NCBI GenBank assembly: GCA_009379845.1
Contig: WHSZ01000057.1
Location: 1-40,034 of the forward strand
Origin: Pseudonocardiaceae bacterium
GTDB lineage: Bacteria; Actinomycetota; Actinomycetes; Mycobacteriales; Pseudonocardiaceae
DNA length: 40,034 nucleotides
Direction of reading: 5' to 3'
Both the position numbers and the translations under genes were made by a program. Positions 1 through 8,049 of the stretch are shown here, piece by piece; position 1 is the stretch's first letter, and each line of letters opens with the position of its first letter. A model generated the notes under the pieces. That model was not told the origin of the DNA. It did no database searches and worked only from the letters and a program-made list of their open reading frames with translations.

Positions 1-10
1 GGACTGCCCC

Positions 11-111
11 TGGTGTCGCAGAGGCTCGGGAATCCAGGACGAACCGCCCGGAGGCGGTCCGTCGCGACAGCGACGCCGAAAGGCGTCCTGGAATCCCGAG
101 AAGCGACACCA
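11..111. other. Cloverleaf-like structured inverted-repeat element
   Basis: Outer arms 11-19 and 103-111 are perfect reverse complements (TGGTGTCGC / GCGACACCA). After a small internal loop, arms 25-40 and 85-100 pair over 16 positions with one A-A mismatch. The enclosed 41-84 folds into three short hairpins: 43-48/53-58 with a CGGA loop, 60-65/70-75 with a GACA loop, and 75-77/82-84 (extendable to 72-77/82-87) with a GAAA loop. The + strand therefore carries a GNRA-type loop, and the - strand a UCCG (UNCG-type) loop closed by C-G. This could be a structured RNA, a MITE-like or REP-like repeat, or an element end. No coding sequence is apparent inside. I do not recognise a named family. The structure is plain in the sequence; the function is unknown. 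Confidence 0.6.
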
Positions 112-302
112 TAAAATCCGCGCACCCCACACCACCGCACAACCAGCGTCACCCCGAAACCCAGAGCGAAATGCGCTTGTTCGGCCGTTCCGTGCTCAGT
201 AGCCTCGCGCGAACGTTCCGCCGATTCAGAGGGGGTCGCCGTGATCGCTGTCCACGCCGTTATCCGAGCTTCGATGCGAGGATTTACCATGAACTAATCG
301 CG

Positions 303-315
303 GAATCGTCGATTC
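303..315. promoter_or_regulatory. Odd palindrome upstream of MFS gene, candidate operator
   Basis: GAATCG-T-CGATTC is a perfect 6-1-6 palindrome lying 60 bp upstream of the GTG start of the MFS exporter. The rest of 112-375 holds no convincing gene, so this is the clearest candidate regulator-binding site for the exporter. No regulator gene adjoins it inside the window. A chance palindrome of this size is possible. Confidence 0.3.
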
Positions 316-375
316 TTGCCGCTCCTCGCTTCGGAGTGTACTGCTACCTGCACAGCCACAAGTGGGGAGAATTCT

Positions 376-1605
376 GTGTCTCTTTTCGCGCGCATAGTCA
401 ATCGTTTTTCGTTAGGCGCGAATTTCGGCAGGCTTTGGATGGCCAGCGCGGTGTCCAATGTGGGCGATGGGGTAACCATGGCGGCCGGGCCACTCCTGGT
501 CGCGTCGATCACCGACGATCCCGCGCTGGTCGCGGGTGCGGCTTTCGTGCAGCAGCTGCCTTGGTTACTGCTGTCGTTGATCAGCGGCGCATACGTGGAT
601 CGACTCGACCGGCGGCGGGTGATCGTGGCCGTCAACCTGCTGCGCGGCGGGATCGTCGGTGGTCTCGCACTGTCGGTGTGGGCCGGCACCGAGTCCATCC
701 CGCTGGTGTACGCGGCGTTCTTTCTGCTCGGCGCGGGAGAACCGGTCGCGGACAGCGCGTCGAGTGCGTTGCTGCCGAGCGTGGTGCCGAAACGGGAACT
801 GCCACGCGCGAACGCGCGCCTGATGGCGACCTTCTACCTCGGCAACCAACTCGGCGCGCCGCCACTCGGTGCGGCGCTGTTCGTGGTGGCTGCCGCGCTA
901 CCGTTCGGGTTCGACGCCGCCACCTTCGGGCTGGCGGCGGTGTTCGTCGGCGCGATGCGGCGACGCGACATCCAACCCGTGCCAACCCGGCAGCGGCGTT
1001 CGCTACGCGCCGAGATCGCCGAGGGCGTGCGGTGGCTGTGGCGGCATCGGGCGCTGCGCATGCTCGCGGTGTGCCTGTGTCTGATGAACGTCACGTTCAT
1101 GGCGGCGTTCGCGATCTTCGTGCTCTACGCTCGACGGCTCGGATTGGCAGTGATCGGCTACGGTCTGCTGCTCACCGCGAGCGCGATCGGGGGCGCGCTC
1201 GGCACGCTCCTCGCGAGCCGGCTGGAGGCAAGGCTCGGACCGGCCGTGTTGCTCCGCGCCGGGTTGATCATTGAAACGGGCACGCACGCCTGCCTCGCGA
1301 TCACCCGCACGCCGTGGATCGCGGCTACGGTCATGATTATCTTCGGTGTGCACGGCGCGGTGTGGGGCGTAGTGGCGGTCTCCGTGCGGCAGCGCGCCGT
1401 GCCCGGCAACCTGCTCGGGCGGGTGACGAGCGTGTACTTCCTGTTCAGTGTTGGTGGCGCGGTGATCGGTTCGCTAGCCAGCGGCGCGCTGGTACGTGCG
1501 TTGGGCATCGCCGCGCCGTTCTGGACCTCGGCCGCCGCGATGGCGCTGCTGACCACCGTGGCATGGCGGTTGTTCACCGATGAGCGACTCGGGACACCTA
1601 GGTAG
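376..1605 (+). CDS. MFS transporter, EntS/MFS_3-type exporter
   Basis: 409-aa integral membrane protein with about 12 hydrophobic segments, probably exporting a drug or siderophore-like molecule by proton antiport. The N-terminal FGRLWMASAVSNVGDG segment and the first cytoplasmic loop GAYVDRLDRRRV (MFS motif A-like) fit the MFS_3/EntS group. The start is taken at GTG 376 because GGGGAG at 364-369 sits 6 nt upstream; an upstream in-frame TTG at 316 has no such signal and would add a non-hydrophobic stretch. The gene stands alone, converging on the 136-aa gene downstream. The substrate cannot be read from the sequence. Confidence 0.85.
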   Translation: MSLFARIVNRFSLGANFGRLWMASAVSNVGDGVTMAAGPLLVASITDDPALVAGAAFVQQLPWLLLSLISGAYVDRLDRRRVIVAVNLLRGGIVGGLALSVWAGTESIPLVYAAFFLLGAGEPVADSASSALLPSVVPKRELPRANARLMATFYLGNQLGAPPLGAALFVVAAALPFGFDAATFGLAAVFVGAMRRRDIQPVPTRQRRSLRAEIAEGVRWLWRHRALRMLAVCLCLMNVTFMAAFAIFVLYARRLGLAVIGYGLLLTASAIGGALGTLLASRLEARLGPAVLLRAGLIIETGTHACLAITRTPWIAATVMIIFGVHGAVWGVVAVSVRQRAVPGNLLGRVTSVYFLFSVGGAVIGSLASGALVRALGIAAPFWTSAAAMALLTTVAWRLFTDERLGTPR

Positions 1606-1649
1606 TTGTTCGGTCCTGAGAGTCAGGGGTATGAGCGGCATCTTCCGGG

Positions 1650-2060
1650 CTAGTTGGCGCCTCTGTGCTCGGCGTGCGGGGTGTCCCCGCCAAGACGAAC
1701 GAACTCCGGCTCGTGCGGTATGGGCAGCGCTGCGGCGCCCGCGCTCGGGATCGGTCGTGGCCGGCGTGGCACCCTGGCGCCGGAACCGCCGCCACGCCCG
1801 GGATAAACGAGCAGTCCGGACACCGGGTCCGGCGCGGCATCGAGCACGGCTTGCACGCCGGGGAGCATGCGGAAGGCGTTCCGCCGGTCCTCGTCCGCGA
1901 ACTCCACCTCGATGACCACGCCCCAGCTGTGCTCGTGCCATTCCCACTGCAGCGCGCCATTGGTGAACGCGGCTTCGGTGAGCGCATCACCGTGCGCCCG
2001 GCGCCATACGCTTGCCGGAACGGCGGCGTCGAACACCTCGATCGAGAGCCAGCAGTCCAC
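1650..2060 (-). CDS. Conserved hypothetical protein, 136 aa
   Basis: I recognise the style of a small conserved actinobacterial protein but not a function. It starts with DCWLSIEVFD, has a Trp-rich core (ALQWEWHEHSWGVVIEVEF) and a Gly/Pro/Arg-rich tail (YPGRGGGSGARVPRRPRP) before a short acidic end. There is no signal peptide or membrane segment. GTG 2060 is chosen because it begins directly at the conserved-looking part; upstream in-frame codons give low-complexity Ser/Pro sequence typical of noncoding high-GC DNA. It diverges from the DinB-fold gene with 91 bp between starts. Coding support is codon periodicity and plausible composition only. Confidence 0.6.
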   Translation of the reverse strand: MDCWLSIEVFDAAVPASVWRRAHGDALTEAAFTNGALQWEWHEHSWGVVIEVEFADEDRRNAFRMLPGVQAVLDAAPDPVSGLLVYPGRGGGSGARVPRRPRPIPSAGAAALPIPHEPEFVRLGGDTPHAEHRGAN

Positions 2061-2151
2061 GACCCCACGGTACGACCAGCACGACCATTGCGGCCAGGCC
2101 GTAGGAGCGACAGGTTGGGACGCGACAAACGTTGAGGAAGGAGTGCTCGAG

Positions 2152-2673
2152 ATGCGAGGTGCTGACCTACTCGTCGACGCATTCGGCAGGATCCGGGAAC
2201 GTGTCCACGGCGTCGTCGACGGCTTGCCGCCCGACCAACTGGCATTCCGCGCCGATAGCAAAGCCAACTCCATCGCCTGGTTGGTGTGGCACCTGACCCG
2301 GGTCCAGGACGACCACGTAGCAGACGCCGCGCGAACGGAGCAGGTCTGGACGAGCGACGGCTGGGAGGGACGTTTCGGCTTGCCGTTCGACCCGCCGGCG
2401 ACCGGATTCGGACACGGTAGCGACGACGTGGCAGCGGTTCAGGTTTCCTCCGGAGCGCTGCTTACCGATTACCACGATGCCGTGTACGACAACACGATTC
2501 GATACGTGGAAAGCCTCACCGACGCGGATTTCGAGCGCATCGTGGACCCGTCCTGGAACCCACCGGTCTCGCTCGGCGTGCGACTGGCCAGCGTTGTCGG
2601 TGACGGCCTCCAGCATGTCGGGCAGGCGGCATTCATCCGCGGCATCGTGCAGCGGCGAGGTGGCGCCCGCTGA
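2152..2673 (+). CDS. DinB-superfamily (DUF664-like) protein
   Basis: 173-aa protein of the DinB/YfiT four-helix-bundle superfamily, whose actinobacterial members are often mycothiol- or metal-dependent transferases. Visible features are the first helix (LLVDAFGRIRERVHGVVDGL), the SIAWLVWHLTRVQDDHVAD helix with its conserved His, and a late QHVGQAAFIRGIV helix whose His matches the third metal ligand position. ATG 2152 is chosen because GAGGAAGGAG at 2134-2143 precedes it closely; a longer in-frame extension to 1867 overlaps the divergent gene and looks noncoding. The substrate is unknown. It converges on gntK with 3 bp between stop codons. Confidence 0.75.
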   Translation: MRGADLLVDAFGRIRERVHGVVDGLPPDQLAFRADSKANSIAWLVWHLTRVQDDHVADAARTEQVWTSDGWEGRFGLPFDPPATGFGHGSDDVAAVQVSSGALLTDYHDAVYDNTIRYVESLTDADFERIVDPSWNPPVSLGVRLASVVGDGLQHVGQAAFIRGIVQRRGGAR

Positions 2674-2685
2674 ACATCAAGCGGG
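2666..2685. terminator. Short hairpin across two converging stop codons
   Basis: CCCGCT (2666-2671) pairs with AGCGGG (2680-2685) around an 8-nt loop. The DinB-fold stop lies at the end of the left arm and the gntK stop lies in the loop. It may act as a weak bidirectional terminator. There is no U-tract. Confidence 0.35.
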
Positions 2686-3210
2686 GCGGCTGCCCTGCCA
2701 CGCGCGCAACGCGGCGACCGCCGATTCGACGATCCGTTCCGGGCTGTGCGCGACGTCGGCGACGAAACCAGGTTCGTCGGCCGCGAGCGGCTCAAGGTCG
2801 GCGAACTGCGAGTCGAGCAACTCCGGCGGCATGAAATGTCCGCTGCGCCCGCTCATCCGCTTGGCAATCAGGTCGCGGTCGCCGTGCAGGTGCAGGAACC
2901 AGACCTGATTCGACGCCGAGCGCAGCAGATCGCGGTACCGCCGCTTGAGCGCCGAGCAGGTAACCACCCCGCCGTCCCGCTCGGCACACTGGCCGATCCA
3001 GTTCGCGATCGCGCGCAGCCACGGCCATCGATCGTCGTCGGTGAGTGGCTGTCCAGCGGACATCTTGTCGATGTTCGCCTTCGGGTGGAACGAGTCCGCC
3101 TCCGCGAACGGCGCCTCCAGCGCCTCGGCGAGCCCGCCGGCCACGGTTGACTTGCCAGAGCCGGACACTCCGATGACCACCACGACCGGCTGGTGTCCCT
3201 CTTGTCGCAC
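2677..3210 (-). CDS. gntK: Gluconokinase
   Basis: 177-aa cytoplasmic kinase that phosphorylates D-gluconate to 6-phosphogluconate, feeding the pentose phosphate pathway. The Walker A motif GVSGSGKST is at residues 14-22. ADSFHPKANIDKMSAGQPLTDDDR and CSALKRRYRDLLR are hallmark GntK segments. Length matches the family. GTG 3210 is preceded by GAAGGAGG (3217-3224), a strong ribosome-binding site. It is divergent from a GntR/FadR-type regulator with about 107 bp between the starts, the usual arrangement for gluconate-responsive control. Confidence 0.93.
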   Translation of the reverse strand: MRQEGHQPVVVVIGVSGSGKSTVAGGLAEALEAPFAEADSFHPKANIDKMSAGQPLTDDDRWPWLRAIANWIGQCAERDGGVVTCSALKRRYRDLLRSASNQVWFLHLHGDRDLIAKRMSGRSGHFMPPELLDSQFADLEPLAADEPGFVADVAHSPERIVESAVAALRAWQGSRPA

Positions 3211-3244
3211 GGCGAACCTCCTTCAGCGAGCCTGACCAGTGAAC

Positions 3245-3294
3245 CTAATTAGTAGTACTTATTCAAGTCCTGCTCGCGAATTCATCATATAAAT
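3245..3294. promoter_or_regulatory. AT-rich divergent promoter/operator region, gntK-gntR
   Basis: This stretch is strikingly AT-rich for the window. It contains the perfect palindrome CTAATTAG (3245-3252), a nearby AGTACT, and a TATAAA hexamer (3288-3293) suited to a -10 box for the rightward regulator gene. No clean -35 partner is visible. It is the natural place for autoregulation by the adjacent GntR protein. Confidence 0.4.
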
Positions 3295-3317
3295 GGCACG
3301 ATCAGCGCGAGAGGGCG

Positions 3318-4010
3318 GTGGGAACCATGCAGGGGATATCCGGCGACACGCTCACTAAGCTTGGCACCGCGATCGTGTCCGGCGAGTATCAGCCTGGTTC
3401 GGTACTCAGGGCCGACGAGCTCGCGGAGTCACTCGGCGTGTCCCGCACGGTTATCCGCGAGGTGGTGCGTGTACTGGAAACCATGCGGCTGGTGTCCAGC
3501 CGGCGGCGCGTCGGGGTCACCGTCCGCCCGGCGAGCGCGTGGAATTCCTACGATCCGCTGGTCATTCGCTGGCGCCTGGCTGGTTCCGGACGGGCCGAGC
3601 AACTGCGATCCCTGACCGAGCTGCGCAGCGCGGTGGAACCGATGGCGGCACGGCTCGCGGCCGGGCGGGCGAACGCGGAGCAGTGTGGGCGGCTGGTCGG
3701 GCTCGCCGTGCGACTCGCGACCGCCGCGAAAGCCCGTGACCTCGAATCATTTCTCGCTCACGACATCGAGTTCCACCAAGTGGTGCTCGCCGCCTCGGGC
3801 AATCCGATGTTCGCGCAGCTCGACGATGTCGTCGCGGAAGTCCTCAGTGGACGGACGCACTACCACCTGATGCCGAGCGAACCGCAGCCAGCCGCGGTCC
3901 GGTGGCACACCGAGGTCGCGGAGGCGATCAACTGCGCCGAACCTGACCGCGCCGAGCAGGCGATGAGCGCCATCGCCACCCAGGCCCTCGACGAGATGAC
4001 CGAGCTGTAG
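3318..4010 (+). CDS. GntR/FadR-family transcriptional regulator
   Basis: 230-aa repressor with an N-terminal winged helix (residues about 10-70, recognition segment LAESLGVSRTVIREVVRVLE) and a C-terminal FCD ligand-binding domain. Candidate FCD metal ligands are Asp149, His153 (HDIEFHQVVLAASGNPMF) and His197. It is divergent from gntK, so gluconate or 6-phosphogluconate is the likely effector. GTG 3318 is used; ATG 3327 in the same frame is nearly as good, with GGTGGGA just upstream. The 3' end converges on the carboxypeptidase with 11 bp between, and no terminator is evident. Confidence 0.9.
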   Translation: MGTMQGISGDTLTKLGTAIVSGEYQPGSVLRADELAESLGVSRTVIREVVRVLETMRLVSSRRRVGVTVRPASAWNSYDPLVIRWRLAGSGRAEQLRSLTELRSAVEPMAARLAAGRANAEQCGRLVGLAVRLATAAKARDLESFLAHDIEFHQVVLAASGNPMFAQLDDVVAEVLSGRTHYHLMPSEPQPAAVRWHTEVAEAINCAEPDRAEQAMSAIATQALDEMTEL

Positions 4011-4021
4011 CCGGCCGGTTG

Positions 4022-5407
4022 TCAGGACTGGTACGGGGCGGAGGCCCGCTGGGCGGCGTGCAGCAGCGCCGGTTGCATCTGCGGCCAGAAGTAGTCGGTC
4101 GCGCAGGAGTATCGCGGCAAGAAGCCGTCGCAGCCGCGACCGTCCACATCGCCCAGCTCGATCGTGTAGGCGGCCACCCCGAGCTTGTCGTAGATCCAGT
4201 CGTCGTGCCCGCCGGACGCGTCGTACAGGATCTCGCCGGCCTGGCCGGACTGGTACCCGAGTTGCTCACCGAGCTCGCCGCCCAACGAGCGCAGCGCGGC
4301 GTCGTTGCCGGTCTTCACCGAGCTGTCGTGCCCCCACGGGAACAGCACCATGCCCGCGTAGCTGTGCAACGTGACGAGCATGCCCCTGGTGTCGTTCGGT
4401 GCCGCGGCGCCGTCGCCACCTTCTCGCTTGTCCGGGTACAGCTCGGTGAGCAGCTTTTGCAGCGAGCCGTTCTCCACCTCGGAGTTCGCCTCGGGACCGA
4501 GGAACGTCTGGTCGCACGGATCCTCGGAAGTCCCGTTCCCGCCCCAGTGCGTGTCGTTGTTGCGGTTCAGGTCCACGCCGATCTGGCTCGACTGGTTGCC
4601 GCCGCAGTCGGCGCCGTGCGTGTCGTTGGCGTTCTTGCGGTGCAGTTCGGGGGAATCGCCGCCCTGCTGCACGATGTCCACGCCGTCCGGGTTGTGGATC
4701 GGCACTACCCACACCTCGGTGGAGTCCAGCAGCTTGGTCACGGCCTGGTCGTTGCCGTAACCGTTCACCAGGTAGTCGATCCACTGATAGGAGATCTCGC
4801 CGGTTGCGATCTCCCTGGCATGCGTCTGGCTCATCAGGAAGAACCGCGGCTTGGCCGAATCCGGGTTGCGCTGGCAATCCCCTTCGGCCTTCTTGGTGAT
4901 GCAGATGGCCTTCAGGTCGTAGCCGCCGTCCTTCCCGGTCGCCTTGCGCCACGACTGGCCGTAGGTCTCCACGGTCGCCAGATCCGGATGATCGGCCGCG
5001 ACCTTGTCGAGATGCGCGTAGTGCGCGTTTACCGTGTGATAGCCGCCGTAGTACGTGTCCTGGACGGTCGGTTCCGCGCGCTCGCCGCGGGCGGGCGCCT
5101 GCCAGCCGGGCACCCGCATGGTTTTGTGCACCGACGGGGTGAAGCCCGCGGCCCGCAACTCGCCGGCCGCGCCGCGATCACCGAGCACGAACAGGTCGTC
5201 CCCGACCCGGTGCTCGAGCACGTCGAAGCCGGCCGAACTCAGCTTGGCTGCCCTGTCGGCCGCGTCGTGCACCCGATAGACGACATAGTCCGTCGAGTTC
5301 CGCGGCGGTGCGGGTGCGGCCGACGCCGGCATCAGCGCACCGAGCGCGCTCGCCAGCAGCATCGCCATCGCCGCGGCGAACAGCTTGCTGGACCGTGTCC
5401 TGAACAT
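4022..5407 (-). CDS. Secreted M14 zinc carboxypeptidase
   Basis: 461-aa exported metallopeptidase. A Sec signal peptide covers about residues 1-30 (basic MFRTRSSK, hydrophobic core, ASA cleavage site), followed by a propeptide-like region to about 110. The catalytic domain shows the zinc motif HARE (His196, Glu199), the substrate carboxylate pair Asn281-Arg282 (DLNRN), the third zinc ligand His348 (LHSYAG), and catalytic Glu417 (YTIELGD). Length and motif order match carboxypeptidase T/A-like enzymes of actinomycetes. Several Cys residues (169, 178, 268, 298, 426, 435) may form disulfides. It likely scavenges peptides outside the cell. Confidence 0.92.
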   Translation of the reverse strand: MFRTRSSKLFAAAMAMLLASALGALMPASAAPAPPRNSTDYVVYRVHDAADRAAKLSSAGFDVLEHRVGDDLFVLGDRGAAGELRAAGFTPSVHKTMRVPGWQAPARGERAEPTVQDTYYGGYHTVNAHYAHLDKVAADHPDLATVETYGQSWRKATGKDGGYDLKAICITKKAEGDCQRNPDSAKPRFFLMSQTHAREIATGEISYQWIDYLVNGYGNDQAVTKLLDSTEVWVVPIHNPDGVDIVQQGGDSPELHRKNANDTHGADCGGNQSSQIGVDLNRNNDTHWGGNGTSEDPCDQTFLGPEANSEVENGSLQKLLTELYPDKREGGDGAAAPNDTRGMLVTLHSYAGMVLFPWGHDSSVKTGNDAALRSLGGELGEQLGYQSGQAGEILYDASGGHDDWIYDKLGVAAYTIELGDVDGRGCDGFLPRYSCATDYFWPQMQPALLHAAQRASAPYQS

Positions 5408-5570
5408 GCGGATGCCTCCCAGATCGCCCGATCGACGTGCCAGACATTAACGAATGAGCGATCGTCCTATAACCCTTCGTAAGTCGGGTGTTGGGGTCGA
5501 GAAGTCGTATCCGGGCGACGCGGTAGCCTCCTCAGGAAGGTTGACAGTCGGCCAAATAGGGGAGTGCTGG

Positions 5571-6530
5571 GTGAGTGCCGGACGCGCGATGGGGTTGTTG
5601 CTGGGGGTCGCGGCCGACACGGCGCTCGGCGATCCACGCAGGCGGCATCCCGTCGCCGGCTTCGGTCGTGCCGCGATGGCAGCCGAGCGCGCGTTCTACC
5701 GGGACCATCCGCTGCCAGGAGCGGCATACGCGGCGGTGCTGACCGGCTTGCCGGTCATCGCGGGCATCGCCGTTGAGCGCTTCGGTCGGCGTGGCCCAGT
5801 TTCCCAGGCGATCACCACCGCGGTCGTCACCTGGTCGGTGCTCGGCGGGGCGAGTCTCGCGGCGGAGGGCACCGCGATGGGCAGGGAACTCGACGCGGGC
5901 GAGCTGGACGCCGCCCGCGAGCGGTTGCCACACCTGTGCGGCCGCGAACCATCCACATTGGACAACCTCGGGTTGGCGCGTGCCTCGGTCGAATCGGTCG
6001 CGGAGAACACCTCGGACGCGATGGTGGCGCCGTTGTTGTGGGGCGCCTTGGCTGGCGTACCGGGATTGCTCGGTTATCGCGCGGTGAACACCTTGGACGC
6101 GATGGTCGGCAACCGCTCGGCGCGGTACCGGCGATTCGGGTGGACGGCGGCGCGGCTGGACGACGTGGCGAACCTGCTGCCCGCGCGGGCCTCCGCCGCG
6201 CTGACGGTGCTCGCCGCGCCGGTGGTCGGCGGTTCGGCTCGCGGCGCGTGGCAGGCGTGGCGGCGCGATGCGCCCGCGCATCCGAGCCCGAACGCCGGGC
6301 GGGTCGAGGCGGCATTCGCGGGTGCGCTGTCCATCCGGCTCGGTGGGCGGACGATGTATCCGCACGGCGTCGAGGAGCGGCCGGTGCTCGGGGATGGCCG
6401 CAACCCCGACTCCGGCCACGTGACCCGCGCCGTCGAGCTGTCCAGGGTGGTCGGCGCGCTCGCCGGCGGGGCATCCGCGGTGCTCGCCGGCGCGCTCGGT
6501 GCGCTGCGCGCCCGCCGGCGCGGAAGGTAG
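5571..6530 (+). CDS. cobD: Adenosylcobinamide-phosphate synthase CobD/CbiB
   Basis: 319-aa membrane protein of cobalamin biosynthesis that attaches the aminopropanol (phosphate) arm to adenosylcobyric acid. Diagnostic segments are GDPRRRHPV (residues 20-28), VESVAENTSDAMVAPLLWG (140-158), YRAVNTLDAMVG and ARAS. Several hydrophobic helices are present. GTG 5571 is chosen because AGGGGAG (5558-5564) lies 6 nt upstream; an in-frame ATG at 5454 would add 39 residues of non-family sequence. No other cob gene is nearby, and I see no cobalamin riboswitch in the 163-bp divergent region shared with the carboxypeptidase. Confidence 0.92.
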   Translation: MSAGRAMGLLLGVAADTALGDPRRRHPVAGFGRAAMAAERAFYRDHPLPGAAYAAVLTGLPVIAGIAVERFGRRGPVSQAITTAVVTWSVLGGASLAAEGTAMGRELDAGELDAARERLPHLCGREPSTLDNLGLARASVESVAENTSDAMVAPLLWGALAGVPGLLGYRAVNTLDAMVGNRSARYRRFGWTAARLDDVANLLPARASAALTVLAAPVVGGSARGAWQAWRRDAPAHPSPNAGRVEAAFAGALSIRLGGRTMYPHGVEERPVLGDGRNPDSGHVTRAVELSRVVGALAGGASAVLAGALGALRARRRGR

Positions 6531-6605
6531 CTCGCGCCGCGCGCCCTGTGGCGCCGAAGATAGCCCGCGCTGAGCGTCCGGCGGTGCCGGAAGTAGAGCC
6601 CGTAC
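6525..6605. repeat. Degenerate ~30-bp tandem repeat between cobD and GT4
   Basis: Three imperfect copies of a unit resembling GCsGAAGrTAGCyCGC follow one another around 6510-6600, the first overlapping the cobD stop codon. Read in a neighbouring frame they give a peptide periodicity of about 11 residues (ARKVARAA / APKIARAE / VPEVEP). It separates two convergent genes. It may be a degenerate duplication and is not a strong terminator. Confidence 0.35.
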
Positions 6606-7859
6606 TCACGGGCCGAACGCGTTGCCGGTGGCGATCTTCGGGCGGCCGAATGGTGGATGCGGTCGCACCCACGCCCTGCGGTACACCGCCTCGGTCGCCT
6701 CCGCGATTCCCGTCCAGTCGAAGGCTTCGCCGAGCCGGTCCTTGGCGACCGTCGCGCGTTCGGCCGCCGCGCCGGGATCGTCGAGCACCTGGCGCACCGC
6801 CGAGGTCAGCCCCGCGATGTCGCCCGGCTCGAACGCCAGCCCGGTGCGGCCGTGCAGTACCACCTCGCCGAGCCCGCCAGCCGTCGATGCCACCAGCGGC
6901 GTGCCGGCAGCGGCGGTCTCCAGAGCGACGATGCCGAACGGCTCGTACCGGCTGGGCAGCACCACCGCGTCGGCCGCGGCCAGCACCGCGCTGAGCTCGC
7001 GATCGGGGAGATGCCCGACGAAGTCCACCGAGCGCAGCACCCTGGTGCGGCGTGCCTGCTCCTCCAGCTCGTCGAGATGCCGGCCCTCGCCGGCGACCAC
7101 CAGCCGCGTGCCAGGATGGCTGCGCCGGATCCGGGGCAACGCGGTGAGCAGATCCTGCACGCCTTTCTCGTATTCAAGCCTGCCGAAGAACAGCAGCAGC
7201 GGCGCCGCGCGCGGACTGTGCCTGGTCCGCATCCGAGCGATGTCATCCGCGAGCACCTGCCATTCGCGGTGCTCGATGCCGTTATGGATCACGTGGATCG
7301 CCGCGGTTTCCACCTCGAACAGGTGCGCGACCTCCGCGCGCATCGCGGCGGAGCAGGTGATCAGCTCGTCCACCCTGTTCGCCAACCACCACTCCACCGA
7401 GTGCACCTGGTGGTTGAGCGGGTGGGACAGCCAGCCGCTGTGCCGGCCAGCCTCGGTGGCGTGCACGGTGCCGACCAGCGGCACCCGCGCCGCGTCGGCG
7501 AGGGCGATCGCCGGGTGCGCGACCAGCCAATCGTGCGCGTGCACCACATCCGGACGCCAATCCCGCAGCAACTCGTAGCCCGCGCGGACCATGGCATGCC
7601 CCATGGCAAGCGTCCAGGCAACCAGGTCCCGTTCGAACAGCAGGTGCGCCGGATCCTCCGCGACCCTGATCACCCGGACACCCTCCACAACGCGATCACT
7701 GGTGGGATGCGTTTCCGCGTCGGTGCCGGCCACGTGCCGGCAGAGCACCACGACGTCGTTGCCCTGCCGCGCGAGGTGCCGCGCGAGCGCGTGCACATGT
7801 CGGCTCAGCCCGCCGACCACGACCGGCGGGTACTCCCAAGACAGCATCAGCACGCGCAT
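6606..7859 (-). CDS. GT4 glycosyltransferase (Rv3032-like alpha-glucan glucosyltransferase)
   Basis: 417-aa GT-B glycosyltransferase. The N-terminal SWEYPPVVVGGLSRHV (residues 7-22) contains the glycogen-synthase-like Gly-Gly acceptor/UDP loop. Later come FGRLEYEKG (225-233) and the EX7E motif EPFGIVALE (Glu306, Glu314). The M. tuberculosis counterpart Rv3032 (about 414 aa) elongates alpha-1,4-glucan in methylglucose lipopolysaccharide and capsular glucan synthesis. ATG 7859 is the start: the next 34 upstream codons are not family-like, and AAGGA lies 8 nt before it. Its usual partners GH57 and methyltransferase sit 2 kb away on the same strand. Confidence 0.88.
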   Translation of the reverse strand: MRVLMLSWEYPPVVVGGLSRHVHALARHLARQGNDVVVLCRHVAGTDAETHPTSDRVVEGVRVIRVAEDPAHLLFERDLVAWTLAMGHAMVRAGYELLRDWRPDVVHAHDWLVAHPAIALADAARVPLVGTVHATEAGRHSGWLSHPLNHQVHSVEWWLANRVDELITCSAAMRAEVAHLFEVETAAIHVIHNGIEHREWQVLADDIARMRTRHSPRAAPLLLFFGRLEYEKGVQDLLTALPRIRRSHPGTRLVVAGEGRHLDELEEQARRTRVLRSVDFVGHLPDRELSAVLAAADAVVLPSRYEPFGIVALETAAAGTPLVASTAGGLGEVVLHGRTGLAFEPGDIAGLTSAVRQVLDDPGAAAERATVAKDRLGEAFDWTGIAEATEAVYRRAWVRPHPPFGRPKIATGNAFGP

Positions 7860-8049
7860 CCCGACGATCCTTGCACCTCCGGTGTCCGCCACAAACCGTC
7901 GGTATGCTCCGCCGGGCTCCTGGCGCCGCGAGACGCGCATCCACCCGGGCCGCGAGCCCACTCGAATGGACTAAGCACAGGACCTCGCGTTTTTCTGGGC
8001 ACTGTTGTTCGATCGTGTTTGCTCCTGTCGAGCGACCCGAGGAGGCAAC

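Noticed and set aside
1..120. Bacterial SRP RNA or retron RNA
   Set aside because: The SRP apical loop signature is absent and no reverse transcriptase gene follows.
171..1274. Long + strand open frame overlapping the MFS gene
   Set aside because: Arg/Gly-rich translation without family features; it is a shadow of the MFS coding sequence in high-GC DNA.
4019..5482. Plus-strand open frame opposite the carboxypeptidase
   Set aside because: Antisense shadow; the minus strand has a signal peptide and complete M14 motifs.
5541..5546. TTGACA as a -35 box for cobD
   Set aside because: At 17-bp spacing the -10 position falls on GTGCTG inside the ribosome-binding region, with no TANNNT match.
5454..5570. 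Upstream in-frame ATG start for cobD
   Set aside because: The extra residues are not family-like and GTG 5571 has a well-placed ribosome-binding site.
5408..5570. Cobalamin riboswitch before cobD
   Set aside because: No B12-box-like sequence and too little space for the conserved fold.
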